Source of the DNA: Ehretia macrophylla
Taxonomy: Eukaryota; Streptophyta; Magnoliopsida; Boraginales; Ehretiaceae
NCBI GenBank assembly: GCA_037974665.1
Contig: CM075780.1
Span: forward strand, 53,361,594-53,425,593
DNA: 64,000 bases
Direction of reading: 5' to 3'
Shown here: one piece after another, positions 10,629 through 21,293 of the stretch
Numbering within the stretch: the stretch's first letter is position 1
How the letters are laid out: every line of letters starts with the position of its first letter
The notes under the pieces: generated by a model
The model's input: only the letters and a program-made list of their open reading frames with translations
Database searches by the model: none
What the model was told of the DNA's origin: nothing
Translations under genes and position numbers: made by a program

Positions 10629-10980
10629 GATGTGTATGTATAGATAGAGAAACAGAGAATGAAAGAGATCTAGGGAGAGAAACAGAAAGAGAGGGTTCTT
10701 CTAAAGAGAGAGAATAGAGTGATAGCTTATTATAAATTATTTATTATTATTATCATTTTTATTTTTATTTTTATTTTTATTATAATTATTATTATAATTA
10801 ATATTATTATTTTAATAATAATATTATTATACTTTTTTAATTATTATTATTATTTAATCACAATTTTTTTGTTTTTATTAATATTATTATTTTTATTTTC
10901 ATAATAATAAGTATTATATTTTTTCGTTATTATTATTATTATTATTATTATTGTAATTATTTATAAAAATTATTTCAATT
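10583..10980. repeat. (TA)n microsatellite and TTA-rich low-complexity DNA
   Basis: A (TA)n run at 10,583-10,622, a GA-rich stretch at 10,640-10,715, then about 250 bp of TTA/ATT-rich DNA. Open frames here encode only Ile/Leu/Phe runs from base composition. Confidence 0.85.
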
Positions 10981-11244
10981 CATTCTCACGTACCAATCAC
11001 TGTCTTAATGAATGAAAAACAAATACAACATTCTTATTATACACTTAAAATTATTTCGTTTAAAAAAATTAGTGGAACAAAACTTGGTGAGATAAAAATA
11101 TATAGTACAATATGTATTTATCTTTCTCTCATGCGAGTATATCAAGAATGATATTTGGCTTAACTCATGCTAATCTTGTAGAATTTCAAATGTTGTTGTA
11201 GGCAATATTTTTGTAAATTGACTTAAAAGATTCTCACTTCGCCC

Positions 11245-11565
11245 AATTTTAGAGACGGGAGGCATTCTCATCTCCAATTTTGGAGATGAAAGGCTTTCCT
11301 ATCTCTAATTTTCCAAAATTAGAGACGGGAGACACTCCCGTTGCCAATTGAGGAGATGGGAGGCGCTCCCGTCGCCAATTTTGGAGACGGGAGGCGTTCT
11401 CGTCTCCAATTTTGGAGACAGGAGGCGTTCTTGTCTCTAAAATTGGAGACGGAAGGCGCTTCCGTCGCTAATTTTGGAGACGGGAGGCTTTCCCGTCTCC
11501 AATTTCAGAGACGGGAGGCGTTCCCGTCTCCAATTTTGGCGACGATGAAGTATGCCATCACTAAC
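11245..11565. repeat. Tandem array of hairpin-forming 40-odd-bp units
   Basis: About seven diverged copies of a unit containing the near-palindrome GGAGACGGGAGGCGTTCCCG followed by TCTCCAATTTT. Each unit can fold on itself. The array lies just inside the right end of the CACTA-like element and probably belongs to its subterminal region. The open frame through it is compositional. Confidence 0.7.
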
Positions 11566-11798
11566 AGTGACGGCTTGGTGATGGTTTTTTCCGTCTCAAA
11601 CTACGCCGTTACTGTCCTATCACAAAATTGGTGTCAACCTTTCCCTTCACCAGGTCATCGGCGTATTGGTGACAGGATGCAAAATTCAATTTTTTTCATA
11701 GTTATATGGGAGTAGGACGCGACTTACTGTGAGTTGATTGGGGTCAAGCGACCCGTCTCAATTGGACCATAAATCTAAGCCCAATTTTGACGTTAACA

Positions 11799-12095
11799 CT
11801 ATTAACACACATTCTATTTCTCTTTTGTGTTTACTATTCTTTTTTGGACTGTTATTTATTTAAGCACGTACGAAGAAAGAAAAGAAAATAAGATTACGAT
11901 GCAAAGCAACTTCAGCAAACCAATAAAAGTATGCATCAAATGATGGTTTCTCCTATAATTCAATTAGGGAATTTCAAATGTCAACTATTTATGATTAGTT
12001 TTTAAACCATTATCCTGTTGTCAATCTTTGAGAGGATCAAATACGGGGAAGAAAAGGCATGAAGCATGCTGATCCCAAATAATTTGGAATTCTGA
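11799..12095. repeat. MT-unit spacer resuming after the compound insertion
   Basis: Closely matches 37,504-37,790 (shared catgaagcatgctg near the right end). It contains no gene. Confidence 0.75.
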
Positions 12096-12099
12096 TGTA

Positions 12100-13380
12100 G
12101 TTTTTATTTATTTATTTAAGGACAATTGATATTGCAAGGAAAAATGTTACGGGTGACGGCATCATATCATCGCCCTTTCGTCGCAAAAGAAAAGGGCGAT
12201 AGAAAACCAAGGGTCGAAAAAATTGTGGTCGCTGAACCACATTTCGTTTCCAATTCGTCATAGGTGGTGACGAAAACCTCGTTTATCAAGTTAAATGTAA
12301 ATATAACATCGTACAATGTGTAATAATGTCCATTCACAGTTTCATCATATCTAATCGAGAGGTTTAATTTTTCAACTAATTCTCCGATAAGAGTTCATTG
12401 GCTTTTCAACAATTATTATTATTATTATTATTCATCTAATTCAATTTTCTAAAAGTTTTATACTAAATTTCATTTTTTTTATTCATTATTTTATGGATTT
12501 CGGTACCTCTATTTCCCCTTCATCTTGTTCTTGTTGCTGCTGGATGGTTAGTTCATGATCATTAATTAAGTTTCAGAAATGGTATCAATTTAATTAATGA
12601 TTTCTTTTGATTATGGAGTAATTAAGGTTAAATGATGTAATTTATTTAGGGCTTTTCATGCGATATGCTCTTTCTGGTGTTACATATATGTACATATATA
12701 CCTAGATGTATATATAAAAGGTAAGCAAGTAACTTAGCAAAAAAAAAAATTGTATGCAAGTATGGTCTGGATTTTTTTATCTTTAATTTGCTCCTGAAGA
12801 ATGTTTTACAAGGCTTAGCAAAAAGAATGCTTTATAAGGTTCATCTTTGTGCACTAATCACGGTGGTGAATTAGGACCAAAAGTTGGAGGCACTTGGTTT
12901 TCCGGAACTCCAAGGAAGAAAGTTGGAGGCGATGGACATTGTATTGTTTGTTAAGATTGAAGAGGAAATGGATATATATTTGTATATTGAAGATTATTCA
13001 TTTTAAGCCTTAAGCCATTACTGATAATTTGTTATGGTTAAGCATCCTAAGAAGAGAAATTCTTAAAGCAAGGGCCTTCGTGTTGTCTCTCTCCCATCTT
13101 TTTCTCCATTTGTTTAGTATCACTTGAAATGACAATTTTACCCTTGACTTCATAGAAAACTTAACAAAATTATAACAAAGGGGGTCTAGGTCTCACATAA
13201 CAGAAAGTATATGGGATCTAAGTCTCCTTTTCCAATAGTTCAAGGGATCTAGATAAAAAATACCCAATTATCAAATAATGCTTCACTTGACATCCTTTGA
13301 TCTTTTAGGTCTCATATAACAGGAAGTATGAAATCTAAGTCTCCTTTTCCAAGAGTCCAAGGGATCGAGATACACAATGA
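12100..13380. other. Spacer with no recognisable gene
   Basis: AT-rich. It includes a gtgacg/cgtcgc-rich stretch at 12,145-12,280 resembling CACTA subterminal DNA, a (TTA)n run at 12,412-12,432, and a diverged direct repeat of about 70 bp at 13,187-13,258 and 13,306-13,375. A short open stretch at 12,493-12,548 followed by GT could be an exon but matches nothing I know. Confidence 0.4.
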
Positions 13381-13614
13381 ATAACATTACCACTAGATCA
13401 AAGCCCTAGTGACTTACTATTCAAATATGCATGATGCTTTCAATAATAAAGACGATCCCAAGATGATAAGTGTTATTTTATTAAATGTGATGAAAAACTT
13501 TTTTTTTATTTTTTATTTTTATTCGAAGGAACATTATTCATTTTATATCACTTAGAATATTATATACGAGATTTGATCTCGAGATTTCTTGCACCTAAAA
13601 CACTATAACATTTA

Positions 13615-14127
13615 CAACTTGTTTGGATTACTAATTTTAAAGGAAAGGAGAAGATGGGGAGGGATTCCTTGATCCCTCCTCTTATTTGGATTGCAATTTT
13701 AAAGGAGGGAAAGATTATAGAGGGTTTTGAAATCTCTTCCCTTGTTTGAATTAAAATTTTAAAGGAGAAAAAAGTTATGGAAGGTTCTAAAATTCCTCAA
13801 TTTCCTTTAATAAGAAAGATTTTAAGATCCTTCTAATTTAGGATTTTTTGAAGGAAAAGGAAAGTAAACTTGTAAAAAGTCTCTGTTACTTCTACTTATC
13901 TCTTGGCTATGAAAATAAAAAGGCACTTTAGTAATTTTTATTTAAAATTATACTTTACTTTCCTTTCCTTCTTCAATCCAAATAAAAAATCATAAAATCC
14001 TATCATTCATTTCCCTTATTAGTTTTTTGCCATCCAAACAAGGAAATCTCTTTCATATCCATTCCTTTAGTGTTTCTTCCTCCATCTTACTTTACTTTCC
14101 TTTCCCTCGTGCAATCCAAACAAGGGC
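13615..14127. mobile_element. Tourist-like (PIF/Harbinger) MITE, copy in unit B
   Basis: 513 bp with terminal inverted repeats around CTTGTTTGGATT and TTA on both sides (13,612-13,614 and 14,128-14,130). No coding capacity. The orthologous copy lies at 61,335-61,788, so insertion predates the duplication of this spacer. Confidence 0.75.
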
Positions 14128-15003
14128 TTAGGATCTTTTGCAACACTGTACGTAACTGAAAAATAAAAAACATTGTTGCGAAAGATAAAAATAACTGTTG
14201 CAATAGGTGTCTTATTTATTATGATTTTTTTTTTGTTTTTTTGTAACGATTATTTTTTTAATGAATTTTTGTTAATAGTTTCTCATGAAATTACTTTTTT
14301 ACAACAATTTTACAATGTTGCTTATCAATTGTTAAAACTGTCGCACTAGAGAATTTTCAACGAGACCACATGTAACGGCATCATATATAACATTTTTTAG
14401 CCTTTTTACCATAATTTTAAGTATTTTTAAATGTTATAATAGATAAAAACATGTGATAGTGAAATGAGAATCATACCACTAGCAGTGGCAGAAAGAGATA
14501 ACTTAGTGGTGCTTATATTTCTAATTTTACAAAAGTAAACATGAAACATAACTACAAGATGTTGTCATCTTAATTGAAAAGAATATGAAAAAGAAGCCTT
14601 AATGACACTTTCTTATATATCGCATATTTATTTGCAACTACTCGAAAAGGAACTCTAACATTTTTACTTCTCACATGTAGGAAGTGTCAATATAAGCATT
14701 TGACTTTGTTTATCTTGATAAAATTTCCTAGATGATGATTTCTTTTTTTTGGGTTATATATTGGAGGCATAAAGCCGATAAAGAAAGAAAGAAATTAGAC
14801 AATCATTTTCGGAAAAATTTCTCCCCTTTTTCTCTTTCTCTAGCAAGAGTTGCAATTGGTGTAACTCGAAATCATCAAAAAATAAGTGTAATAGGGCAAC
14901 ATGGTACACAACTCCTCTTTTGTTTCCTCCGTCTAATAGTAATGCCAAATCTCCTAATTAACTTTGGATGTAACAGAAAAACATCATGCCACAACTATTT
15001 TGG

Positions 15004-15010
15004 GTTTTTG

Positions 15011-15041
<31 letters not shown>

Positions 15042-15060
15042 TTTGTTTTTTGTTTTTTTT
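15004..15060. repeat. (TTTTG)n microsatellite
   Basis: Run of about ten TTTTG units with extra T. The matching position in unit E (63,188-63,230) has only poly-T with a few G. Confidence 0.85.
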
Positions 15061-15390
15061 CTATTCAATGCCAAAGCTTCTTTAGAACTTATTTTTATCA
15101 TTTCATCAACTTTGAATACTTAATTCTCGAATTTTTGCTCTCAAATTGAGCGATGGAGACTCATATATATACTCCTTAAGCCAAGGTCAGAGGAGAATTG
15201 ATGAAGAACATTGTCCTTATCTTAATAAACATTCATCCTCTTTCTAAAATAATAATACCAAAAATAAAATGAGAAATGGTCGTGAACCATAGAAATTATG
15301 ACGAGAGAAAAAGTTAATGACACAAATTAAGCTGAAGGAAGTTTTACTCCAAAGACCATACCATTATAAAACATTAGCCATGAGAACACA

Positions 15391-16093
15391 CATTTATTAT
15401 TTTATTATTTATTTGTTTTTAGTACAAAAATAAAACTAATTAGCCGCGCTGAGAAAAATAATTGTTATGTATTATACACCCTCATTGAGAAAAAAAAAAA
15501 ATCTTAGATCCAGCCATGACAGATACAATTTCAATTTGAACAGCATGGTCTCTTGTTCAAGTTATTAGAGAAATCCCCAACGTTAATTGCAGTCCCTTGA
15601 CCAGGAGTCGAAGCTGCTGCCTCTTGAGCAGCCAAAGCTTTTCTGCTGATTATTTGATAAATGTCCAACAAAATTGTCTGAAAGGCTTTCTCAACATTAA
15701 GTGCTTCCAATGCCGATGTCTCAAGGAATGAGAGCCCTTCTTTCTCGGCCAAGAGCCGCGCGTCTTGTTCTGAAACTCCCCTGAGGTGTCTCAAGTCGGC
15801 TTTGTTTCCGGCCAACATGATGACAATGTTGGAATCAGCATGGTCGCGTAGTTCACGAAGCCAACGTTGGACATTGTCGAAGGTTTGCCTCTTGGTTATG
15901 TCGTAAACCAAGAGTGCCCCAACGGCTCCTCTGTAGTATGCGCTCGTGATTGCTCGATATCTTTCTTGTCCTGCCGTGTCCCATATTTGCGCCTTCACTG
16001 TCTTGCCTTCTACCTGAAGCAAAAGCAAAAGATTTCTCAATGTCAGATTTGCAACATGTAGAATAAAATGTGCTTGTTGACAAATATTTCATG
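15391..16093 (-). mobile_element. Gene-fragment insertion carrying a Rab exon
   Basis: Unit E continues from its catgaga (63,546-63,552) straight to gtacatagattagcag. In unit B about 700 bp separate these two sequences. The extra DNA contains one Rab coding exon, its downstream sequence and the end of the preceding intron. No terminal repeats or target duplication were found, so the mechanism is unknown. The retained intron end rules out a processed (RNA-derived) copy. Confidence 0.6.
15531..16013 (-). pseudogene. RABA-class (Rab11-like) GTPase, last exon only
   Basis: 160 codons follow an intact acceptor (TTGCTTCAG|GTAGAAGG). G3 is visible as [13 protein letters not shown]4 as GNKAD and G5 as ETSAL. 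A variable tail ends CCSN, a double-cysteine geranylgeranylation signal. The sequence looks closest to the RABA2 group, which serves trans-Golgi and cell-plate traffic. The first exon, with the P-loop and switch I (about 55-60 residues), is missing; MT-B occupies the adjoining 16,222-16,885. The exon has no stop or frameshift, so it is either a recent capture or spliced to a distant exon I cannot see. A truncated fragment is more likely. Confidence 0.8.
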
Positions 16094-16221
16094 TACATAA
16101 CATAGATTAGCAGATTTATGGCTGTCTTATTGGTGCAAACTTTATGACACACAGAGAACACACATTTGCATGAAATTATAGAAGCTTTATATATATATAT
16201 TGGGGCTCGGAGCCTTAGTCA

Positions 16222-16885
16222 TCAGCAGTTGCAGGGGTCGCATTGGCAGTTTGATCCACACTTGCAGCCATGGCCACCTTCAGTTCCAAAGCTCTGCTCA
16301 GATCCCTCAGAGAACCTGCAAAAAATGGTGTATCAGGCTTTAGTTTCACCACGTACACGTACAATTAATCAATGTTGTCAAGATTATTACTTAAGTGCGG
16401 ACAGACTCAACGACTCTCATTGACATGTCAAATTCAAATCATGTGAATCTCACATATTGAGAGAGCCTTTTGGGTCCGGCTGGCTACGTTTTCCATTACT
16501 TAAATCTACAATTACTAATTAAACGTGCCTCTTCACTGGTGCAACCCCTTGAATGATTGTAACGCCGGTGGTGGTCTTCTCCACGTCGGGGTACATCTTG
16601 CCGCAGCTGCCAATTACAAACCAGTCATTTATATTTTTACAAGAAAAGAGAAAGTGATTATGCATGAACAAAATTTAGCCAAGTTTATATCAACATAAAC
16701 AGTACAGAAATGCCAAAGAGAATAATAGATAATAAACATATTTATATTCGACACACCAAACAATTTGATGAAAAAAGAAAAACTATATACGTATAATATA
16801 TACAAGATGCTTATTTAATTTGGTGGAGAATTTACTTGCAGCTGTCGCCACACTTGCAAGAAGATCCACAATCACAGCTAGACAT
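16222..16885 (-). CDS. Type-1 metallothionein, copy B (intact)
   Basis: Exons 16,836-16,885, 16,529-16,606 and 16,222-16,315 encode 73 residues: [16 protein letters not shown], a spacer containing [19 protein letters not shown], and a C-terminal domain ending CQCDPCNC. Twelve cysteines form six C-x-C motifs, three per end, which is the type-1 layout. Intron 1 is GT-AG (AA|GTAAAT). Intron 2 is GC-AG with donor GAAGAG|GCACGT; using the GT four bases further in breaks the frame. The introns are short and free of insertions, making this the best reference copy. The expected role is metal binding and buffering in the cytosol. A TATA box lies about 100 bp upstream. A captured Rab exon starts some 130 bp beyond its stop. 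Confidence 0.9.
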
Positions 16886-16985
16886 GTTTGCTTCAGATGA
16901 GAACTATAGTGTGTACTGACTTCCCTAAAGAAAGAATATCGATCAGGTTAATTTTGAGTGCTTTTGGTCGAGTTATTGGCTCCCA

Positions 16986-16993
16986 TATTTATA
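16986..16993 (-). promoter_or_regulatory. TATA box of MT-B
   Basis: TATAAATA on the minus strand, 101-108 bp upstream of the start codon. The surrounding CCTTCCCTCCACTATAAATA is conserved with MT-A. Confidence 0.65.
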
Positions 16994-17068
16994 GTGGAGG
17001 GAAGGCGAAGGGTGGTGACTAACGCATGTTTAATTCTTGCGTACGTATATGTATGAATGATTTTAAAC

Positions 17069-17483
17069 TTAGGGTAAATTGGACAAATAGTATCCATTGT
17101 TTTTAAGTTTTAAACAAATAGTTCTTGTTATTTTAGAAGTCACACGGTTAGTCCCCATTGTTTGTAAAAGTCCACCAATAGTCTCTATTGTTTCAAAAGT
17201 CACTCAGTTACTCCCTATTGTTTGCAAAAATCTCTCAATTAGTCCATAATGTTTACAAATGCATTTGCAAATATTGAAGACTAATGTAGAGATTTTTGCA
17301 AACAATGAGGACTAATGGAGAGACTTTTGCAAACAATAAGGACTAACTAAATGACTTGTGAAATAATAGAAACTATTGGTAAAACATTTACAAATAATGA
17401 GGACTAACTACGTGACTTTTAATACAATAATAACTATTTATAAAAAAATTATAAACAATAGAGACTATTTGTGAGATTTGCCC
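17069..17483. mobile_element. Foldback element upstream of MT-B
   Basis: 415 bp that is largely an inverted repeat of itself: the left arm has accaatagtctctattgttt-like blocks and the right arm their complements. The ends are agggtaaattggacaaatag and the complement of gggcaaatctcacaaatag. A TTAAAC repeat flanks it (17,063-17,068 and 17,484-17,489). Units A and D lack it, so it inserted after the copies separated. No coding capacity. The class is uncertain, possibly MULE-like foldback. Confidence 0.65.
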
Positions 17484-17489
17484 TTAAAC

Positions 17490-18330
17490 GTATGATATGA
17501 CAAGTTGATTTTGACTACAATATATAATATGATCTCTAATTAATACATTGGACAATGTTGTTGATAATTTTTTTTCCTTCCTTTGGTGTTTCCGTCCTTG
17601 TCTTTTTCGTTTTTCTAATGGGTAAATTACATAATATGCGCCCTGTGATTGTCAAATATGTTAATTATCCTCTGATTGTATTGGAATAATCTCATAAATC
17701 ATTTTTTTTAGGAGGTGACATACTGAGTACTGACCACGACAACCCTTAATGTTGTTAATTGAAATGATGACAATGTCATTCATTAAATATGCACAATATT
17801 CCTTCCTAACAAGCTAGGTGCTTTTGTGTTGTACTAACTGGTCTTATAAAACCTTATCATTCATATAAAATACACAATACTCTCTTATTCTTATCATAAT
17901 AAGTTCCGCATCCCCTTGTCCCAAAAACTAGTTACTGATTCTGTCTTATCAAATTGATCTTATCAAAACCTTATATTTTTTAAATGTTGCACATAACCCC
18001 CTCTTGTCATGGTCACATACACCAACGACCCAAAGTCGCATACTTTAACTTAGACATATCAACTAATAACATATGATACTTTGCAATATCCTAAAAAGCA
18101 CAAATAATTTATAAGGTCATTCCGGGACTATACGGGTGTAAGTACAAACATATTCGGCCAACTACAAGGCGTATAGTGCATTTTACCTTTCTAGTTTCTC
18201 CGAGAGTCAAAAATTTGCTTGGCTATTTTATTATTATCAACTAGTAAATATGGATATTATTTGATCCCAAAATTAAAGTTGTCATCCATTTGAAAATATT
18301 AAAATTGTTCAAGTACAAGACTTAAAAACT
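17490..18330. other. Upstream flank of MT-B
   Basis: Homologous to 2,830-3,600 and 36,540-37,490. No gene. At 18,300-18,400 there is a stretch matching the family-2 TRIM end (tgtcgaagataataaataat), probably a truncated copy. Confidence 0.55.
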
Positions 18331-20664
18331 AACTGTATCTGCATTTACAGGGACGTGTCGAAGATAATAAATAATATAATAAACTTCTCATCTGAATGAT
18401 TGTATTTTTTTTAGAGAGTTGCAACTACTCATTTACAAAAAATCCATTTATTACACCATTTCAAGATATCAAAAAATTAATAAAAAAAATATTTCGTTAG
18501 ATAACCATTATACTATGTTATAATAAGTGCGAAATAACATAACTTCCTTCGATGTTTAAGGGATGTTGTCTTTATAGATCATCATGTATGTTGCTTTCAA
18601 CGATTTCTTTTACGCATGAGCAAGGGTATTATTATTTAAATATTCATGATACTTTCAATAAAGCGTGATGGCTCTGAAAGTGACATCTTTGGCGGTGATT
18701 ATGTTGCTTATTTTCCAAAAGTAAATATGAACATCAATACAAGACGTCATTGGCTTAATTGAGAGAATATGAAAAAGGAGTCTTAAAGCCTCTTTCTTAT
18801 CGCGCATTTATTTGCAATTAGTCGAAAAGGAACTCTAAATTTGTTGTAATATTTGAAATTATTGTAAAAAAATTATAAATAATTTTAACAATTGTATATT
18901 GTCTCATTGCAAATTCTATACTACAATAATTTTATTTGTAGATAATAAGCAATGGTTCCTTAGTGCGACTAACCTATAATTTTACAACCGTTGCGAAAAA
19001 AATAATCTTACAAGCAATTATTATTAAATGATGTGACAATTCTTTATTAACAATTGTAATTAAATAAAACCATTGCAAAAAATTTTAGATTATGCAACAA
19101 GACATCTATTTGAATGGTTTTTTTCTTTTTCAGTATCAATTAGAGTATGACAAAATAGCGAAAATGTTATTGTGTGCCAACATAAGCGTTTGAATTATCA
19201 CAATAGGATTTCCTGATGATAATTTAAATGTGGAGGATTTTTAATCCACGATTTTATAAAGTGTAACACGAAAGCATCATGCCACAGCTCATTTGTTTTT
19301 TTCGTTTCTCTCACAACCGACTCAAACAATTTGGACATCTTGAGTGATCATCTAAATGATGGCCTTAATAATTAGGCTTTTTCTCAATAAAAAAATTCTA
19401 AAATTTCTACTAAAATAATCACTACAAATAAAAAAAATTCAAAATTAGAATTATAAAATAGCATAATATTACAAGTTAACAAAAAGATAGACCTATATAA
19501 AATTTATTTTTCTTACCTTTTGAGATGAAAAATTATTTATTAAATCATCATAATCAAGTTTCCCTAACAAATTTTTCTCAATAGACAACATAACTAATCC
19601 ATTTAATCTTTCTTGGGACATAGATGATCTTAAATAAGTTTTTATTAATTTTAATTTTGAAAAACTTCTTTCTGCAGATGCAACTGAAACTAGAATTATT
19701 AACAATATTCTATAAGAATCATAAGTATTTGGAAAAGAATCAACTTTTTTTTATATAATTAAGTACTTCCAATGGACTACAATTTTCTTTTTGATACATT
19801 TCCCAACAAGTTTGTGATAACGACTTAATAACCGTTAAATTAGATATGTTATTTTTTAAAATTTTCCACCGTTTAGGTGAAGAAAAGAAAATTGAATATA
19901 TCCGTCGTAGAACTCCAAAAAATGATATGGTTCTAACACATGAAATATCAACATCATAAAGTACTAAATTAAGACTATGACATGCACATAGTGTATACAA
20001 TGCTCTAGGATTTATATCTAATAACTTTTTATGCACACCTTGGTGTTTCCCTTTCATGTTAGATCCATTATCATAACCTTGTCCTCTTACATCATTAATA
20101 TCAAGTTCTAAGTTCTTAATTTCTCCTATAAGTTTATCAAAAAGGCATTTTCCAGAAGTATCTTCCACATTCAAAAATCCTAAAAGGTATTATTCTATTC
20201 TTATTGGACTAGATGAAATATCTATGCACCTTAAAACCATAGACATTTGTTCTTGGTGGCTCAAATCGGGAGAAGTATAATTGAATAGTATTTTGCTGCT
20301 TTAATATTTTTTAAAATTGAACCTTTTACTTTATGTGCCAACACTTGTATTAACTCATTTTGAATATTAAGTCCTAAATAATGTTTATGAATTTCACTAT
20401 TTTGAATACGTCGAACATGTTTTTTCATTATTGGATCAAATTCAGTAATCATCTCAATAAAGTTTTAAAAAATTCCATTATTTTCTTAAAATTTTTTCTC
20501 ATTATTCCCACGAAATGCCAAATTATTTTTAGCTAAACTTTTTATAAGAGCTATTATTCTTTTTAAGACATTTCTCAAATGTTTTATCTCTTTATTAAGT
20601 CTTTCTTGAGCATCTTTATCAATTTTTTTGTTCTTTAATAATCTCGATTCTAAATCAAACCAAG

Positions 20665-21266
20665 TGTAAGAATATAACCAATTTCTCAGAAACGTCTTAA
20701 CAACAATCAAGTAGAAAGACAACACTACTCGTTATAACAATTCAATATAACACTTACAAAATAATTGTCCCACCGTGCGCTCTCAAGATTAGAGCTTCAA
20801 TGGCTTCTGGACTTACAAGAAGAATACAAGAAAGAAAGACTAACTTAGGATTGTGTTTGGAGTTGTGTTGTGGATGAAAATGATGAACTAATGCATGCCT
20901 ATTTATAGAATTCAGCTAGCCCACCATAGGAGACTTTCCTATCAAACATTTCAATCTTGGTTGGCTTTACCAACCATGTTCAAAGTATTAGCCACCCATA
21001 TTTATCACATGGGTGGTTACAATTAACCACATGGGTGGCTAGCATCCAAGTCAACTTCTAGGAAGTTTCCTTTGGTCAAATTGGCTAACTTTAGCATTGC
21101 ATCATCCCGACGTCATCTTAGGTAATTCTAAATTCCCGAACTTCTTTCTTGTAGCCATCGCGATCTCTTTTGACCTCATCGACGTTTAAGTCGGAATCAT
21201 TAATTTATGCTACCATATAATTAACGATACTTATTATGAAGAGGTGGATATTGACATATATCAACA
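20665..21266 (-). repeat. Copia 3' LTR
   Basis: 602 bp, TG...CA, downstream LTR in the sense of the element. Confidence 0.95.
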
Positions 21267-21293
21267 CCCCCCTCAATGTTCACCTCATATTGA

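Larger units (their letters stand above)
7327..11704. mobile_element. CACTA-like element with inverted subterminal repeat arrays
   Basis: The left end reads tgctatacaacaaaaaaaat. The right end, read on the minus strand, is taactatgaaaaaaattg, and both continue into a similar ATTTTGC...CTGTC stretch. Inside each end lie arrays in opposite orientation built on GTCACCAAGCCNTCACCAA: left 7,430-7,795, right 11,560-11,680. Inverted subterminal repeats with CACTA-like tips are typical of non-autonomous CACTA elements. I could not confirm a 3-bp target duplication and see no transposase. The interior holds the Helitron-type DNA and captured exons. Confidence 0.5.
3615..11798. mobile_element. Compound insertion in unit A, probably a degenerate LTR element with nested DNA transposons
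   Basis: Compared with unit D, which runs unbroken through the equivalent point (37,501-37,520), unit A carries 8,184 extra bases. They are flanked by the 5-bp repeat CTATT (3,610-3,614 and 11,799-11,803). The outer ends are imperfect inverted repeats: AACGTCAAAATT occurs at both, and the right end reads TGTTAACG on the minus strand. A 5-bp duplication with near TG...CA ends suggests an LTR-type element, later filled by a CACTA-like element. No gag or pol is recognisable, so it could be a long solo LTR. Confidence 0.45.
13380..18330. repeat. Tandem MT unit B (duplicated block)
   Basis: The segment 13,430-15,390 matches 60,740-63,560 apart from separate insertions. The MT gene and its flank match copies A, D and E. 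It contains a Tourist-like MITE, a Rab exon insertion, MT-B and a foldback element. Confidence 0.75.

Noticed and set aside
10719-10904. 61-codon Ile/Phe/Leu-rich frame
   Set aside because: A product of TTA-rich low-complexity DNA.
11341-11715. 124-codon open frame
   Set aside because: It runs through hairpin-type subterminal repeats and the CACTA end, with no protein-like conservation.
16166-16423. 85-codon plus-strand frame
   Set aside because: Antisense shadow of MT-B exon 3.
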